Assembly (NCBI RefSeq): GCF_019599145.1
Contig: NZ_CP080647.1
Coordinates: forward strand, 9,858,001 to 9,922,000
Direction of reading: 5' to 3'
DNA: 64,000 nt
Source of the DNA: Streptomyces akebiae
GTDB taxonomy: Bacteria; Actinomycetota; Actinomycetes; Streptomycetales; Streptomycetaceae
In this document: positions 9,111-17,535 of the stretch, piece after piece
How positions within the stretch are numbered: the first letter of the stretch is position 1
Layout: every line of letters starts with the position of its first letter
Made by a program: the position numbers and the translations under genes
The notes under the pieces: generated by a model
Told to the model about the DNA's origin: nothing
Databases searched by the model: none
The model's input: the letters and a program-made list of their open reading frames with translations, nothing else

Positions 9111-10273
9111 GCGCCTTCCGCGGGACGTCCGGTGGAGGCGCTGCGCCGGCTCTCCGGGGAGGAGGCAGCGGCGTCGCCCGGCTCGGCGGGCGGGACGGCG
9201 TCGCCCCGCCGGAAGGCCCACTCCATGCGTGGCTCGACGACACAGCGGAGCGCGGCCCGCACGGGGGAGGTGCACAGCAGGGTGATGCCGCCGATCGCCA
9301 CGGCCGTGACCGCGAGTTCCCCGGGCGGGGTGTGCAGCCACTCGACGGCGTACCAGTCCCTGAAGCGCGCCCACTTGATCACGAAGCCGTGCAGCAGATA
9401 GCCGTACATCGTGCCCGCGCCCAGCGCCGTGAACCACAGGTGCCGACGTGGCACCCAGGCCAGGAAGCACGCCGTCAGCAGCACCGCCAGACAGAACAGG
9501 GCGGGCGTGGTCAGCAGGCCGGCCCAGCGGGTCACGCCCTGGCCGGTGACGCTGCCCCGGTGGTAGAACCAGCCGGCGTCGAACCACGGAGCCACCCGGT
9601 AGGCCACCAGGAACGCCCCGAGACCGACCGGGAGCAGCAGCAGCCGTACCCGGCGGGTGCGCAGCCGTTCGAAGTGCTCGGCCCGCAGGGTCAGTCCCAG
9701 GACGAAGAACGGCAGGAAACCCAGCACCCGCTGGATGGAGACGTCGCCGCCGAGATCCGGTGAGACCGCCGCCAGCGTCGCCAGGCCCAGTGCGACCGGC
9801 AGCGGGTGACGCAGCATCAGCCACAGGGGCGTGGTCAGCCGCCAGATGAAGAGCGCGACCAGGAACCACATCACGTACCAGGGGTCCAGCAGGCTCAGTG
9901 GATAGCCCGGGTCGTCCTGCGCCCACCGGTAGAAGAGGGTGTACGCCGTCTCGAACACGACGTACGGCAGGGCCACGCCCGTCAGCAGCCGCTTCAGCCG
10001 GCCGGGCGCCATGTCGAAGCTCCGCGAGAAGTACCCGGAGATCAGGGCGAAGGCGGGCATGTGGAAGGCGTAGACGGTCAGGTACGCGGCCGTCACGGTC
10101 CGGCTGCCGTACGTCAGCGGCTCCCACGCGTGCCCGCAGGCCACCAGGACGATGGTGAGGTACTTCGCGTTGTCGAAGTACGGGTCCCGCGAGGTCGGCC
10201 TCGCCCGCGGCCGTTCCCCGTGGGGCGGGGCGGCGGGGGAGGGGCGGGTGTGCTGCACCACGTCTTCGGGCAT
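9107..10273 (-). CDS. Membrane acyltransferase family 3 protein (OafA/fucose-4-O-acetylase type)
   Basis: This is a 388-residue integral membrane protein with about ten hydrophobic segments. It starts at ATG 10273 with GGAGA upstream. The N-terminal motif YFDNAKYLTIVLVACGHAWEPL holds the conserved histidine expected for the transmembrane acyltransferase_3 family, and AFHMPAFALISGYFSRSF and DPWYVMWFLVALFIWRL follow the family pattern. Such enzymes O-acylate sugars, antibiotics or cell-wall components from cytosolic acyl-CoA; the acceptor is unknown here. The C-terminal 40 residues are a hydrophilic Ser/Pro/Ala tail. Confidence 0.8.
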   Translation of the reverse strand: MPEDVVQHTRPSPAAPPHGERPRARPTSRDPYFDNAKYLTIVLVACGHAWEPLTYGSRTVTAAYLTVYAFHMPAFALISGYFSRSFDMAPGRLKRLLTGVALPYVVFETAYTLFYRWAQDDPGYPLSLLDPWYVMWFLVALFIWRLTTPLWLMLRHPLPVALGLATLAAVSPDLGGDVSIQRVLGFLPFFVLGLTLRAEHFERLRTRRVRLLLLPVGLGAFLVAYRVAPWFDAGWFYHRGSVTGQGVTRWAGLLTTPALFCLAVLLTACFLAWVPRRHLWFTALGAGTMYGYLLHGFVIKWARFRDWYAVEWLHTPPGELAVTAVAIGGITLLCTSPVRAALRCVVEPRMEWAFRRGDAVPPAEPGDAAASSPESRRSASTGRPAEGA

Positions 10274-10603
10274 CGGTGAGAAGTCTCCGGACGACGACGA
10301 CTGAACCCGGACCGCCTGCCCCGTCACGCCGGTCTCAGTCGTCCTCGACGACATCACCGACGCATGTGGCGCGGAATCGTCGACGAGAGCACCCGCGCCT
10401 TCCGACCGGCTCCGGCCCCTCGCCCGGCTCGCACCCCGCGGCGTGGGCCCGCCACACACGGCGTCCCACGACGACACTCGTACGGCCCTCGCCGGGCCGG
10501 ATCGGCGAGGGCCGTACGGGCGTACGCCCGCAACGCGCCGGAGTGGTGAGAGAACGGTCGAATTCCGTTGCCAGGGTGAACGACTGATGATGGAGTGAGC
10601 ACC
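10274..10603. other. Divergent intergenic region with a 13-bp-stem inverted repeat
   Basis: This spacer separates the acyltransferase start from the next acetyltransferase start. It contains a perfect inverted repeat (TACGGCCCTCGCC at 10481-10493, complement at 10504-10516, 10-nt loop). A terminator is unexpected between two divergent starts, so this may be an operator or attenuator, or a terminator left from a lost gene. Confidence 0.45.
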
Positions 10604-11398
10604 ATGGATCACGCTGCTGTGCTGGCACTGTTCGACCGGGACATGCGAGAGGGCGCCCGCCCCGACGGGCCCGGAGCCCGGATCGAGCGCGTGGGCGGGG
10701 TGGTGCGCCAGGTCGGTTCCGAGCAGGGCTGGAGCGGCGTCGTCTGGTCCGACCTGGACGAGGCGGGCGCCGACGCGGCGATCAGCGAGCAGATCCGGTA
10801 CTTCTCCGGGCTCGGACGTGACTTCGAATGGAAGCTGTACGGCCACGATCTCCCCGTCGACCTGGGACACCGTCTGCGTACGGCCGGTTTCACACCCGCT
10901 CCGGAGGAGACGCTGATGGTCGCCGAGGTCGCCGACCTGACCCTCGACGTCGAGCCGCCCGAGGGCGTGCGGATCCTGCCGGTCACCGACCGCGCGGGCG
11001 TGGATCTGGTGGCCGACGTCCACGAGAAGGCCTTCGGCACCGACAGCTCCCGGATGCGCCACCAGCTGCTGGCCCAGCTCACCGGCGACACCGAGACGGT
11101 CGTGGCCGTCGTGGCGCTCGCCGGGGACGTACCGGTGAGCGCCGCCCGGATGGAGCTGCTGCCCGGCACCCGTTTCGCCGGACTGTGGGGCGGCGGCACC
11201 GTCGAGAGCTGGCGCGGCCGGGGCGTCTACCGGGCCCTGGTCGCCCACCGCGCCCGGGTCGCGGCCGACCGCGGCTACCGCTACGTCCAGGTCGACGCGC
11301 TGGCCCGCAGCCGCCCGATCCTGGCCCGCCTGGGTTTCGAGCCGCTCACGACGACCACGCCGTACGAGTACGCGGTGGGGAGCACGGCGGCCGCCTGA
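10604..11398 (+). CDS. GNAT-family N-acetyltransferase
   Basis: The 264-residue protein starts at ATG 10604, eight bases after TGGAG. An in-frame GTG at 10595 is too close to that site. The N-terminal third is variable and the C-terminal half is a GNAT fold with the CoA-binding stretch WRGRGVYRALVAHR and the late GYRYVQVDALARSRPILARLGF, typical of single-domain GNATs that act on small molecules. The tail TTTTPYEY is common in this subfamily. It is convergent with another GNAT gene 7 bp downstream. The substrate is unknown. Confidence 0.78.
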   Translation: MDHAAVLALFDRDMREGARPDGPGARIERVGGVVRQVGSEQGWSGVVWSDLDEAGADAAISEQIRYFSGLGRDFEWKLYGHDLPVDLGHRLRTAGFTPAPEETLMVAEVADLTLDVEPPEGVRILPVTDRAGVDLVADVHEKAFGTDSSRMRHQLLAQLTGDTETVVAVVALAGDVPVSAARMELLPGTRFAGLWGGGTVESWRGRGVYRALVAHRARVAADRGYRYVQVDALARSRPILARLGFEPLTTTTPYEYAVGSTAAA

Positions 11399-11405
11399 CC
11401 GCCGG

Positions 11406-12323
11406 TCACAGGTCGAGCTGGTACTCGATCGCCGTGTGCGTGGGCCGGTAGCCGAGCGCGTCGTTGACCCGGCGCATGGGGAGGTTCTCCTCGGCGGTGT
11501 CGGTGAGCAGGGCCAGCTCAGGGGCCAGGCCGTGGGCGTGGCGGATCGCCTCCGCCTTCATCCGCAGCCCCAGACCACGGCCTCGGTGCTCGGGCAGCAC
11601 GGCCGTGCCGTAGTGCTGCCCCTCGCCCTTGCCGTCGCCCGGCAGGACCAGACCCGACAGGACCGGACCCGGCAGGACCAGCTCCGAGAACCCGACGATC
11701 GCGCCGCTCGACGTGTGCACGGCGGCCACCGTGTACAGCACGTCGCCGCGCTCGGCGATCGCCTCGGCGGCGGCCATGACCCGCTCGACGTCCCAGACGA
11801 CCGTGCCGTAGTCGGTGTCGCCCATCGGCATGTCGTCCATCGCGCGGCGCGAGGCGGCGTAGGTGTCGGCGAGCTCCGGCGGTACGACGCCCGTCCAGCG
11901 GGTCAAGTGGTAGCCCGGGCACGGCTGTTCGAGGATCCGGGTGAGGTGGTCCGGGTCGATACCGGCGAGTTCCAGCCGGGCATACACCAGCGACAGCACC
12001 CGGCGGAAGCCGCGTGCCGTGAGGAACGCGTCGGCGGGGGAGTCCCGGTCGGCCTGGGCGATGACGGCACGTCGCCGCTCGTCGCGCGCCGAGGCGATGG
12101 CCGCGTCGAGCAGCGCGGTGCCGACGCCCCGCCGTCGCTCGGCCGGGTGCACGGAGACGTCCAGCTCCGCGAGGTGGGCCTGCCCTTCCTTGGTGAACAG
12201 CCGCAGAAAGGCCGTCCCGAGGGGTGTGCCGTCCTCCCCGGACGCCAGCCAGGCCGACCGACGGCTCGACGGAGTGACCGTGGGGTCGGTGAGGTGCGTG
12301 AGGTGGGTGACGCGGGGCGACAA
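11406..12323 (-). CDS. Tandem GNAT-domain acetyltransferase
   Basis: The protein has about 305 residues with two GNAT domains: one near residues 15-130 (VHPAERRRGVGTALLDAAI) and one near 160-300 (LPEHRGRGLGLRMKAEAIRHA, followed by NLPMRRVNDALGYRP). Both have CoA-binding loops. The start is uncertain. I chose TTG 12323 because GGAG lies five bases upstream and no ATG or GTG exists between the adjacent gene and the first domain. The middle of the second domain has a short repeat, PGPVLSGLVLPGD. Substrate unknown. Confidence 0.7.
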   Translation of the reverse strand: MSPRVTHLTHLTDPTVTPSSRRSAWLASGEDGTPLGTAFLRLFTKEGQAHLAELDVSVHPAERRRGVGTALLDAAIASARDERRRAVIAQADRDSPADAFLTARGFRRVLSLVYARLELAGIDPDHLTRILEQPCPGYHLTRWTGVVPPELADTYAASRRAMDDMPMGDTDYGTVVWDVERVMAAAEAIAERGDVLYTVAAVHTSSGAIVGFSELVLPGPVLSGLVLPGDGKGEGQHYGTAVLPEHRGRGLGLRMKAEAIRHAHGLAPELALLTDTAEENLPMRRVNDALGYRPTHTAIEYQLDL

Positions 12324-12444
12324 CGGGGCTCCGGGGGCGGTCGACGGACGAACGGCGGCGCCCGGCGACGCTAGCCGCCGGGCGCGTTCGTCCGCAACGC
12401 GATTCCGGACGGGCGCGGGCGCCCGCCGTCGCCCCCGGGTCCGC

Positions 12445-12708
12445 TCAGCGGCGGGCCCGGGTTCGGTCCAGTGCCACGACGCCCAGGGCCGCCAGGGCGA
12501 TCTGGATGAGCCACTCGATCCAGTCGACGCCACCGGTGTCGGCCACACCGATCCCCGCGGCGAGCGCGCTGCCGATCAGCGCGGCGACGATGCCCACGAG
12601 GATCGTCAGCAGGATGCCGATGCGCTGGCGACCCGGCACGACGAGCCGGCCGAGCACGCCTATGACAATGCCGATGACGATGGCACTGATGATGCCGTCG
12701 ATCTCCAT
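12445..12708 (-). CDS. GlsB/YeaQ/YmgE-family stress-response membrane protein
   Basis: An 87-residue membrane protein with three hydrophobic segments. The motif IISAIVIGIVIGVLGRLVVPG followed by GILLTILVGIVAALIG is diagnostic of the transglycosylase-associated/GlsB family. Members are induced by envelope or acid stress, and their biochemical role is unknown. The gene is independent of its neighbours. Confidence 0.85.
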   Translation of the reverse strand: MEIDGIISAIVIGIVIGVLGRLVVPGRQRIGILLTILVGIVAALIGSALAAGIGVADTGGVDWIEWLIQIALAALGVVALDRTRARR

Positions 12709-12850
12709 CTGAACTCCGCCCCTTGTCGTCGGGATCCCCGCAACGGTGCGAGTGCCCTTCGAACGCGAGTGCAGTCCGTTTCCGTTTCATCTTCTTCACG
12801 GGCCCGCCACCCGTCCGGCGCCTGCCGGCCCGTCAGGTGCCCGGCGCCCG

Positions 12851-13390
12851 TCAGGTCTCCGGCACCCATCCCGTGACGGCGAGCACCTCCGCCGCGATGT
12901 CCATGACGGTGCGCCCGTCGGTCGCGACGCGGACGGTGTCCGCCGGTGCCCGTTCGTCCAGCAGGCGTGCCTTGCGGGCGCTGCCGGCCAGTTCCCTCTC
13001 CAGCTCGGAGCCGATCTCCCGCCCCCTCAGCCGCCGTTCGGTCGTCGCGTCGGAGGCGGTCAGCAGCACCCGCACGATGCGGACGTCGGCGCCCATGGCC
13101 CGCCGGAAGGTGGCCGCGGTCTCGGAGAGCACGCTCAGGGTGTTGGTGTAGACGAGCCGCCGGTGGCCGAGGGCGGCGTAGGTGCCCCACACCGCGGTGA
13201 GGTTGCGCTCGACGATCGCGGCGCGGTGCGGATCGTCGGCGGGCGCCGGGTGCACCTGCCCCATGAAGTCGCCCTCGATGAGGGCGTGCGCGACCTCGGC
13301 GTGCCGCAGCCGATCGGAGATCTCCCAGCCCACCGTCGACTTGCCGACCCCCGCCCGACCGCCGATGAGCAGTACCTCGGCACGATCCAT
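12851..13390 (-). CDS. P-loop small-molecule kinase-like ATPase
   Basis: This 179-residue cytosolic protein has a Walker A loop (GRAGVGKST at residues 11-19), a plausible substrate-loop segment ALIEGDFMGQVHP, and a LID-like Arg-rich stretch (TERRLRGREIGSELERE). The arrangement resembles adenylylsulfate kinase/shikimate kinase-like AAA_18 or AAA_33 proteins of about this size. The substrate is unknown. Its ATG begins immediately after the stop codon of the upstream phosphotransferase gene, so the two are very probably co-transcribed. Confidence 0.7.
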   Translation of the reverse strand: MDRAEVLLIGGRAGVGKSTVGWEISDRLRHAEVAHALIEGDFMGQVHPAPADDPHRAAIVERNLTAVWGTYAALGHRRLVYTNTLSVLSETAATFRRAMGADVRIVRVLLTASDATTERRLRGREIGSELERELAGSARKARLLDERAPADTVRVATDGRTVMDIAAEVLAVTGWVPET

Positions 13391-14611
13391 CTAGCCCGCC
13401 ACTCCCGCCGAGCCGAGGCTCGGATGCGTCGCGCAGCGCAGGGCCTCGCGGATCACCGTCGCCGGGTCGCCCTCGTGGTAAGGACGTTCCGAGGACTCGA
13501 TGCCGTCGAGGAACTCCTGGTAGCGCACGGCGTAGGCGAGGTGTGCCAGTGGTTCGGCCAGGCTGAGCGCGCGAGCGGGGTCGCTCTCCGGGGCGTGGGC
13601 CCTCCAGGCGTCGACCCAGACCCGGACGGCCGTGGAACGTACCGCCTCGGGCAGGAAGTCGTACAGGCGCAGACAGTCCAGTACGGGATTGCCCCAGTGG
13701 GCGTCGGCGAAGTCCACGACGACCGGTGGCCGGCCGTCGCTGCGCCAGTTGCCCGGATGGAAGTCGGCGTGCACCAGCGTGTCGGGGAGGCCGCACTGCG
13801 CGAGTCGGTCCCAGCGGCCCGCCAACACCCTTGCGCTGTCCCGTTCCTGTTCGGTGATGTCCAGTCCGGCCCGGCCGTCGAGCAGGGCGTGCGCCAGTCT
13901 GCCCAGGATCGGGTCCCGTCGGTCCCGCAGTCCGGGGGGCCGTCGGCCGGCCAGGGCGGCCTGCGCGGCGACCATGCGGCGTACGGCCGCCTCGACCGTC
14001 TCGGCGTCGGCCGACCAGCAGTCCTCTCCGGGGATGTGCTCCAGCAACACCCGCCGCTCACCGGCGGCGAGGACCGTCGGGACGAGTCCCGGGTCCACCC
14101 GGGCGAACGCGGCGATGACGGCGGCCTCGTCGGTGGCGAAGCGCGGTGTCGCCTTGAGCCAGACCGGTCCCTGACCGGTGGGCAGCCTGAAGAGGCCCGC
14201 CAGGTTCCAGGTCCGTCGCTGCTCGACCGGTCCCGTCACCGGCCGCCCCAGCGCGGCCAGGGTCCCCGAGGCCCAGCCGAGCAGTTCCCGCAGCCCGTCG
14301 GCGCGTGCCCACGGGGAGCGCAGGGGGTCGTCCGTGTCCAACGGTCCGCGGTCCTCGGGGCATCGCTCCAGCCTGCCGGGCCCGGGAGGGTCCAGCGCCT
14401 CCACGTGGTACGTCACATGCCCGTCGCGCCCGCTCTCACCCCCGTCGACGGCCAGCATCCGCAACACGAACACCCTCACCCCGAGTGCGCGTTCCAGCCG
14501 CTCCACGACGGGCGCGACCTCGGCCCACCACGGAACGTCGACGGGGAACGGGCCGGTGACACCGAGCAGTTCCGCTCCCGAGGTCACCCATGCGCTGAAA
14601 GTCCGACTCAC
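13391..14611 (-). CDS. Aminoglycoside phosphotransferase-family kinase
   Basis: The product has about 406 residues from GTG 14611 (VSRTFSAW). The C-terminal two thirds carries the APH fold: GPVWLKATPRFATDEAAVI (ATP-binding Lys), LLEHIPGEDCW, the catalytic loop LVHADFHPGNWR (Brenner motif) and VVVDFADAHWGNP (metal-binding Asp). The N-terminal 130 residues are family-specific. The substrate could be a choline- or aminoglycoside-like alcohol and cannot be inferred. It is divergent from the ArsR-SRPBCC gene; only 64 bp separate the starts and the ArsR palindrome lies between them, so it may share that control. Confidence 0.78.
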   Translation of the reverse strand: MSRTFSAWVTSGAELLGVTGPFPVDVPWWAEVAPVVERLERALGVRVFVLRMLAVDGGESGRDGHVTYHVEALDPPGPGRLERCPEDRGPLDTDDPLRSPWARADGLRELLGWASGTLAALGRPVTGPVEQRRTWNLAGLFRLPTGQGPVWLKATPRFATDEAAVIAAFARVDPGLVPTVLAAGERRVLLEHIPGEDCWSADAETVEAAVRRMVAAQAALAGRRPPGLRDRRDPILGRLAHALLDGRAGLDITEQERDSARVLAGRWDRLAQCGLPDTLVHADFHPGNWRSDGRPPVVVDFADAHWGNPVLDCLRLYDFLPEAVRSTAVRVWVDAWRAHAPESDPARALSLAEPLAHLAYAVRYQEFLDGIESSERPYHEGDPATVIREALRCATHPSLGSAGVAG

Positions 14612-14640
14612 GGCGACAGTGTGCGCAGACCCTCGGGTGA

Positions 14641-14670
14641 TTGACATGCAGGTAATTACCTGCATAACGT
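14641..14670 (+). promoter_or_regulatory. Promoter of the ArsR-SRPBCC gene with a perfect 20-bp palindromic operator in the spacer
   Basis: TTGACA (14641-14646) and TAACGT (14665-14670) are separated by 18 bp. The palindrome ATGCAGGTAATTACCTGCAT (14646-14665) fills the whole spacer, touching the last base of the -35 and the first of the -10 element. This is the classic placement for an autorepressing ArsR-family operator. Transcription would start near 14677, essentially at GTG 14676, so the mRNA is probably leaderless. Confidence 0.8.
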
Positions 14671-14675
14671 GGGGT

Positions 14676-15470
14676 GTGCGATCAGAGAGCGACCCGGGAG
14701 TGGACAAGGTCTTCAAGGCGCTGGCCGACGAGACCCGCAGGAGGCTGCTGGACCGGCTGCACGAGCACAACGGGCAGACGCTGGGCGAGCTGTGCGCGCG
14801 GATCGACATGGCGCGGCAGTCCGTGACGCAGCACCTGGCCGTCCTGGAGGCCGCCAATCTGGTCAGCACGGTGCGGCGGGGGCGGGAGAAGCTGCACTAC
14901 CTCAATCCGGTCCCGCTCCACGAGATGCAGGAGCGCTGGATCGACAAGTTCGAGCGCCCCCGGCTGAGAGCGCTCGGGGCCGTGAGACGACGAGCCGAGG
15001 AAGCCATGACCGACAAACCCGCGTTCGTGTACGTCACCTACATCGCGAGCACGCCCGAGAAGGTCTGGGAAGCGCTGACCAGCGCCGACCTGACCGCCGA
15101 CTACTGGGGGCACCGCAACGAGTCGGACTGGCGACAGGGTTCGCGCTGGGCCCATGTCCGCACCGACGGCTCCGGTGTCGAGGACGTCGTCGGCGCGGTC
15201 GTGGTGAGCGAGCCCCCGACCCGGCTGGTCACCACCTGGACCTCCCCGGAGAACGAGGGCAGGGAGGAGACCTGCTCGCGGGTCACCTTCGACATCGAGG
15301 CGCACGCCGACATCGTCCGGCTCACCGTGACCCATGAGGACCTGGAGGACGAGGGCGCGCTCGCCGAGGTGTCCTTCGGCTGGCCCGCGGTGCTGTCCAA
15401 CCTCAAGTCGCTGCTGGAGACCGGCCGTGTGCTGCCGCAGGAGCCGTGGGAGGTGCCGCGTACCGGATGA
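14676..15470 (+). CDS. ArsR-type HTH regulator fused to an SRPBCC (AHSA1) domain
   Basis: The protein has 264 residues from GTG 14676; GTG 14700 is an alternative. Residues about 8-85 form an ArsR winged helix (KVFKALADETRRRLLDRL, MARQSVTQHLAVLEAANLV, GREKLHYLN) without the metal-binding cysteines of the classic sensors. Residues about 110-262 form an SRPBCC/AHSA1 ligand-binding fold (FVYVTYIASTPEKVWEALTS, WPAVLSNLKSLLETG). Fused ArsR-AHSA1 proteins occur in actinobacteria, probably as ligand-responsive repressors. An internal ATG at 15006 starts the SRPBCC part, so a separate short product is possible. The palindrome just upstream is the likely target. Confidence 0.85.
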   Translation: MRSESDPGVDKVFKALADETRRRLLDRLHEHNGQTLGELCARIDMARQSVTQHLAVLEAANLVSTVRRGREKLHYLNPVPLHEMQERWIDKFERPRLRALGAVRRRAEEAMTDKPAFVYVTYIASTPEKVWEALTSADLTADYWGHRNESDWRQGSRWAHVRTDGSGVEDVVGAVVVSEPPTRLVTTWTSPENEGREETCSRVTFDIEAHADIVRLTVTHEDLEDEGALAEVSFGWPAVLSNLKSLLETGRVLPQEPWEVPRTG

Positions 15471-15511
15471 GGCCGGGGGAGCGGAGGCCGCCCAGGCGGG
15501 GTTCGAGGGCG

Positions 15512-15553
15512 AACGGCGACGGCCGATCCGCCTGAGCGGATCGGCCGCCGTTA
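15512..15553. terminator. Bidirectional terminator hairpin
   Basis: A long stem (AACGGC, then CGGCCGATCCGC, pairing with GCGGATCGGCCG and GCCGTT across loop CTGA) lies between the convergent ArsR-SRPBCC and SPW genes and can serve both strands. Confidence 0.8.
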
Positions 15554-15579
15554 CCCCTCGCGGGCGTTTCTGTCCGCAC

Positions 15580-16029
15580 CTACGGCGTGCGGCCCCCACG
15601 GGTGCCGCCCTTGGCCGCGGCGCCGGCGCACACCAGCCCCAGTAGCAGAGCCAGGCAGCCGATGATGATGTTGTTGACCACGACACCGGCGTCCGGGCTG
15701 TCGCCCACGATCCACGCCGAGATGATCATCCACACGCCTATCGCGCACATGGCCCAGCTCAGGCCGTACATCCTCTCCGGTGCTGCGGTGAAGCCGAGAG
15801 CCAGCAGGCCTATCGCGATGCCCACGATGAGGTTGTGGGGCACCAGCGCGGGCTGGCTCGTCGTGAAGTGGAGTATCCACGGGGACACGGCGCAGTACAG
15901 ACCGAGCAGGAACACCGGTCCGTCCACGAGCGCCACGTCGCGACCACCGAGCATGCGGGCGTACCGAGCCTGCATTTCGGGTGCGTCAGGGTGACTGGAG
16001 ATGTCACTCCTGTGTGAGACGTTGGCCAT
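15580..16029 (-). CDS. SPW-repeat membrane protein
   Basis: A 149-residue inner-membrane protein. A hydrophilic 40-residue N-terminus is followed by four hydrophobic segments arranged as two SPW repeats: AVSPWILHF in the first and MIISAWIVGDSP in the second, where Trp is retained but Ser-Pro is changed. The function of the family is unknown. The gene is monocistronic, and its 5' side faces the light-regulator-like MerR gene across 321 bp. Confidence 0.8.
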   Translation of the reverse strand: MANVSHRSDISSHPDAPEMQARYARMLGGRDVALVDGPVFLLGLYCAVSPWILHFTTSQPALVPHNLIVGIAIGLLALGFTAAPERMYGLSWAMCAIGVWMIISAWIVGDSPDAGVVVNNIIIGCLALLLGLVCAGAAAKGGTRGGRTP

Positions 16030-16350
16030 GAGTCGACTCCTTTGAACTCTGCAGGCCTGACCGCGTCTGGTGGGGTATGCGGTAAGCGCCGCGTACGTTC
16101 ATTCTGCGCTTATTTTCCCTTTATGTGTAGTGGTCGGAGCGGAGTGGAGTCGGCATCCGTCTCCGAGGAGCGCCGACCGCCCCTCGGAGACGGGCCTGGG
16201 CGGGGCCGCGCCCTCGACCGGCAGTGGTCCGGTCGTTCGGCCACGCCCATTCGTCACTTCCGTGGGAACCGGTCTCTCGGATGCACGCGGCGGCGATCCC
16301 GTCGGACCGGGCCTCGGCTCGCACCGCTTGTGCGTCGTATAGTCGCCCGC
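16030..16350. promoter_or_regulatory. Divergent promoter region of the SPW and MerR genes
   Basis: This 321-bp spacer is relatively AT-rich around 16100-16130. On the plus side, TATAGT at 16338-16343 lies seven bases before ATG 16351, which predicts a leaderless MerR mRNA. The matching -35 is weak. No further gene is seen. Confidence 0.5.
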
Positions 16351-17535
16351 ATGGGTGCATACAGGGAGGAAAACCCTGCTGATCCAGGGCTGACCAGTGG
16401 TGCGCTGGCCCGCAGGCTTGGCGTGTCGCCGACCACCCTGCGTTCCTGGGACCGCCGCTACGGCATCGGACCCGCGGTCCGCGCCGACGGCCGCCACCGG
16501 CGCTGGACCCCGACGGACGTGACGATGGTCGAGGCGATGTGCCGGCTCACCTCGGCGGGGGTGCCACCGGCGGAGGCGGCCCGCGCGGCGAAGGAGGGGG
16601 CCGGAGCCCTGAGTGCGGAGGAGGGCCCCGAAGCCACGCGAACGCCGGAGGGGGAGCGACCCCGGCCGGCACGCCCACCCGGCCCGCCCGAGCCGGGGGA
16701 TCTCCGCAGGGAGTGCCGTGGCCTCGCCCGCGCCGCCGTACGTCTCGACGCCCAGGCGGTCGAGGACCAGCTGGCCGAGGCCGTCGAGCGGTACGGGCTC
16801 ACGGTCGCCTGGCAGGAGGTGATGGTGCCGACCCTGCACGCGGTGGGCCGTCAGTGGGCCTCGTCCGGGGACCGCTACGTCGAGGTGGAGCATCTGCTGT
16901 CCTGGCACGTCTCGACCGCCCTCCGCCGCCACGCCCGGCCCCCCGCACCCCGCCACGACACCACCGCGCCCGGACCGTTCGTGCTCGCCTGTGTGCCCGG
17001 CGAACAGCACACCCTTCCGTTGGAGGCCCTCAACGCGGCCCTCGGTGAACGCGCCCTGCCCACCAGGATGTTCGGCGCGGCCGTCCCCGCCGAGGCCCTC
17101 ACCGCGGCGGTCGACCGGCTCGGCCCGGCGGCCGTCGTGCTGTGGGCCCAGGCCCGCTCCACGGCGAACCTGCCGCTCGCCCGGCATGTCGCCGCTGTCC
17201 GCTGGGGTGTGAAGGGCGCCCGCCGACAGCCGCTCGTCGTGCTCGGCGGCCCCGGCTGGCACGGACACCCCGCGCCCGGGACCGTCCGGCCGTCCTCGCT
17301 GAGCGACGCCGTGGAGATGCTCGCGGGGCTGCACGGACGGGTGGACCGGCCGGACCGGATTCCTTCCGACGCCGGACCGACCGAACCGGAGCGTCAGGAC
17401 CTGGTGCCTCCGGACCTGGAGCCTCCGGACCTGGGACGTCAGGACCTGGGAGGTTCGGACCCGGAGCGTCAGGACTTGCGCCCTCGCAAGAACCGTTCCC
17501 GTCCCTCCGCCAACTCCACGATCGGCTCCGGATAG
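16351..17535 (+). CDS. MerR-family regulator with B12-binding-type sensor domain (LitR/CarH-like)
   Basis: The protein has 394 residues from ATG 16351. Residues about 15-80 form a MerR winged helix (SGALARRLGVSPTTLRSWDRRYGIGP, GRHRRWTPTDV). A Pro/Gly/Arg-rich linker follows. The helical bundle at about 125-200 contains W-x10-EH (WASSGDRYVEVEH), close to the W-x9-EH adenosylcobalamin motif of CarH. A Rossmann-like domain at about 210-330 has PGEQHTLPLEAL, where the His could be the lower axial cobalt ligand. LitR/CarH proteins repress photoprotective genes in the dark, which fits the convergent photolyase gene. The last 50 residues are repetitive (PPDLEPPDL) and overlap the photolyase 3' end by 67 bp. 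Light sensing is inference. Confidence 0.75.
   Translation: MGAYREENPADPGLTSGALARRLGVSPTTLRSWDRRYGIGPAVRADGRHRRWTPTDVTMVEAMCRLTSAGVPPAEAARAAKEGAGALSAEEGPEATRTPEGERPRPARPPGPPEPGDLRRECRGLARAAVRLDAQAVEDQLAEAVERYGLTVAWQEVMVPTLHAVGRQWASSGDRYVEVEHLLSWHVSTALRRHARPPAPRHDTTAPGPFVLACVPGEQHTLPLEALNAALGERALPTRMFGAAVPAEALTAAVDRLGPAAVVLWAQARSTANLPLARHVAAVRWGVKGARRQPLVVLGGPGWHGHPAPGTVRPSSLSDAVEMLAGLHGRVDRPDRIPSDAGPTEPERQDLVPPDLEPPDLGRQDLGGSDPERQDLRPRKNRSRPSANSTIGSG

Noticed and set aside
6297..10127. Extension of the peptidase frame upstream to 10127
   Set aside because: Only the start at 7934 gives a signal peptide and ribosome binding site; the rest is antisense shadow of the acetyltransferase or off-frame acyltransferase sequence.
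14646..14678. ATG at 14646 as the start of the ArsR-SRPBCC protein
   Set aside because: This ATG is part of the palindromic operator and lies upstream of the -10 element, so it would not be in the mRNA.
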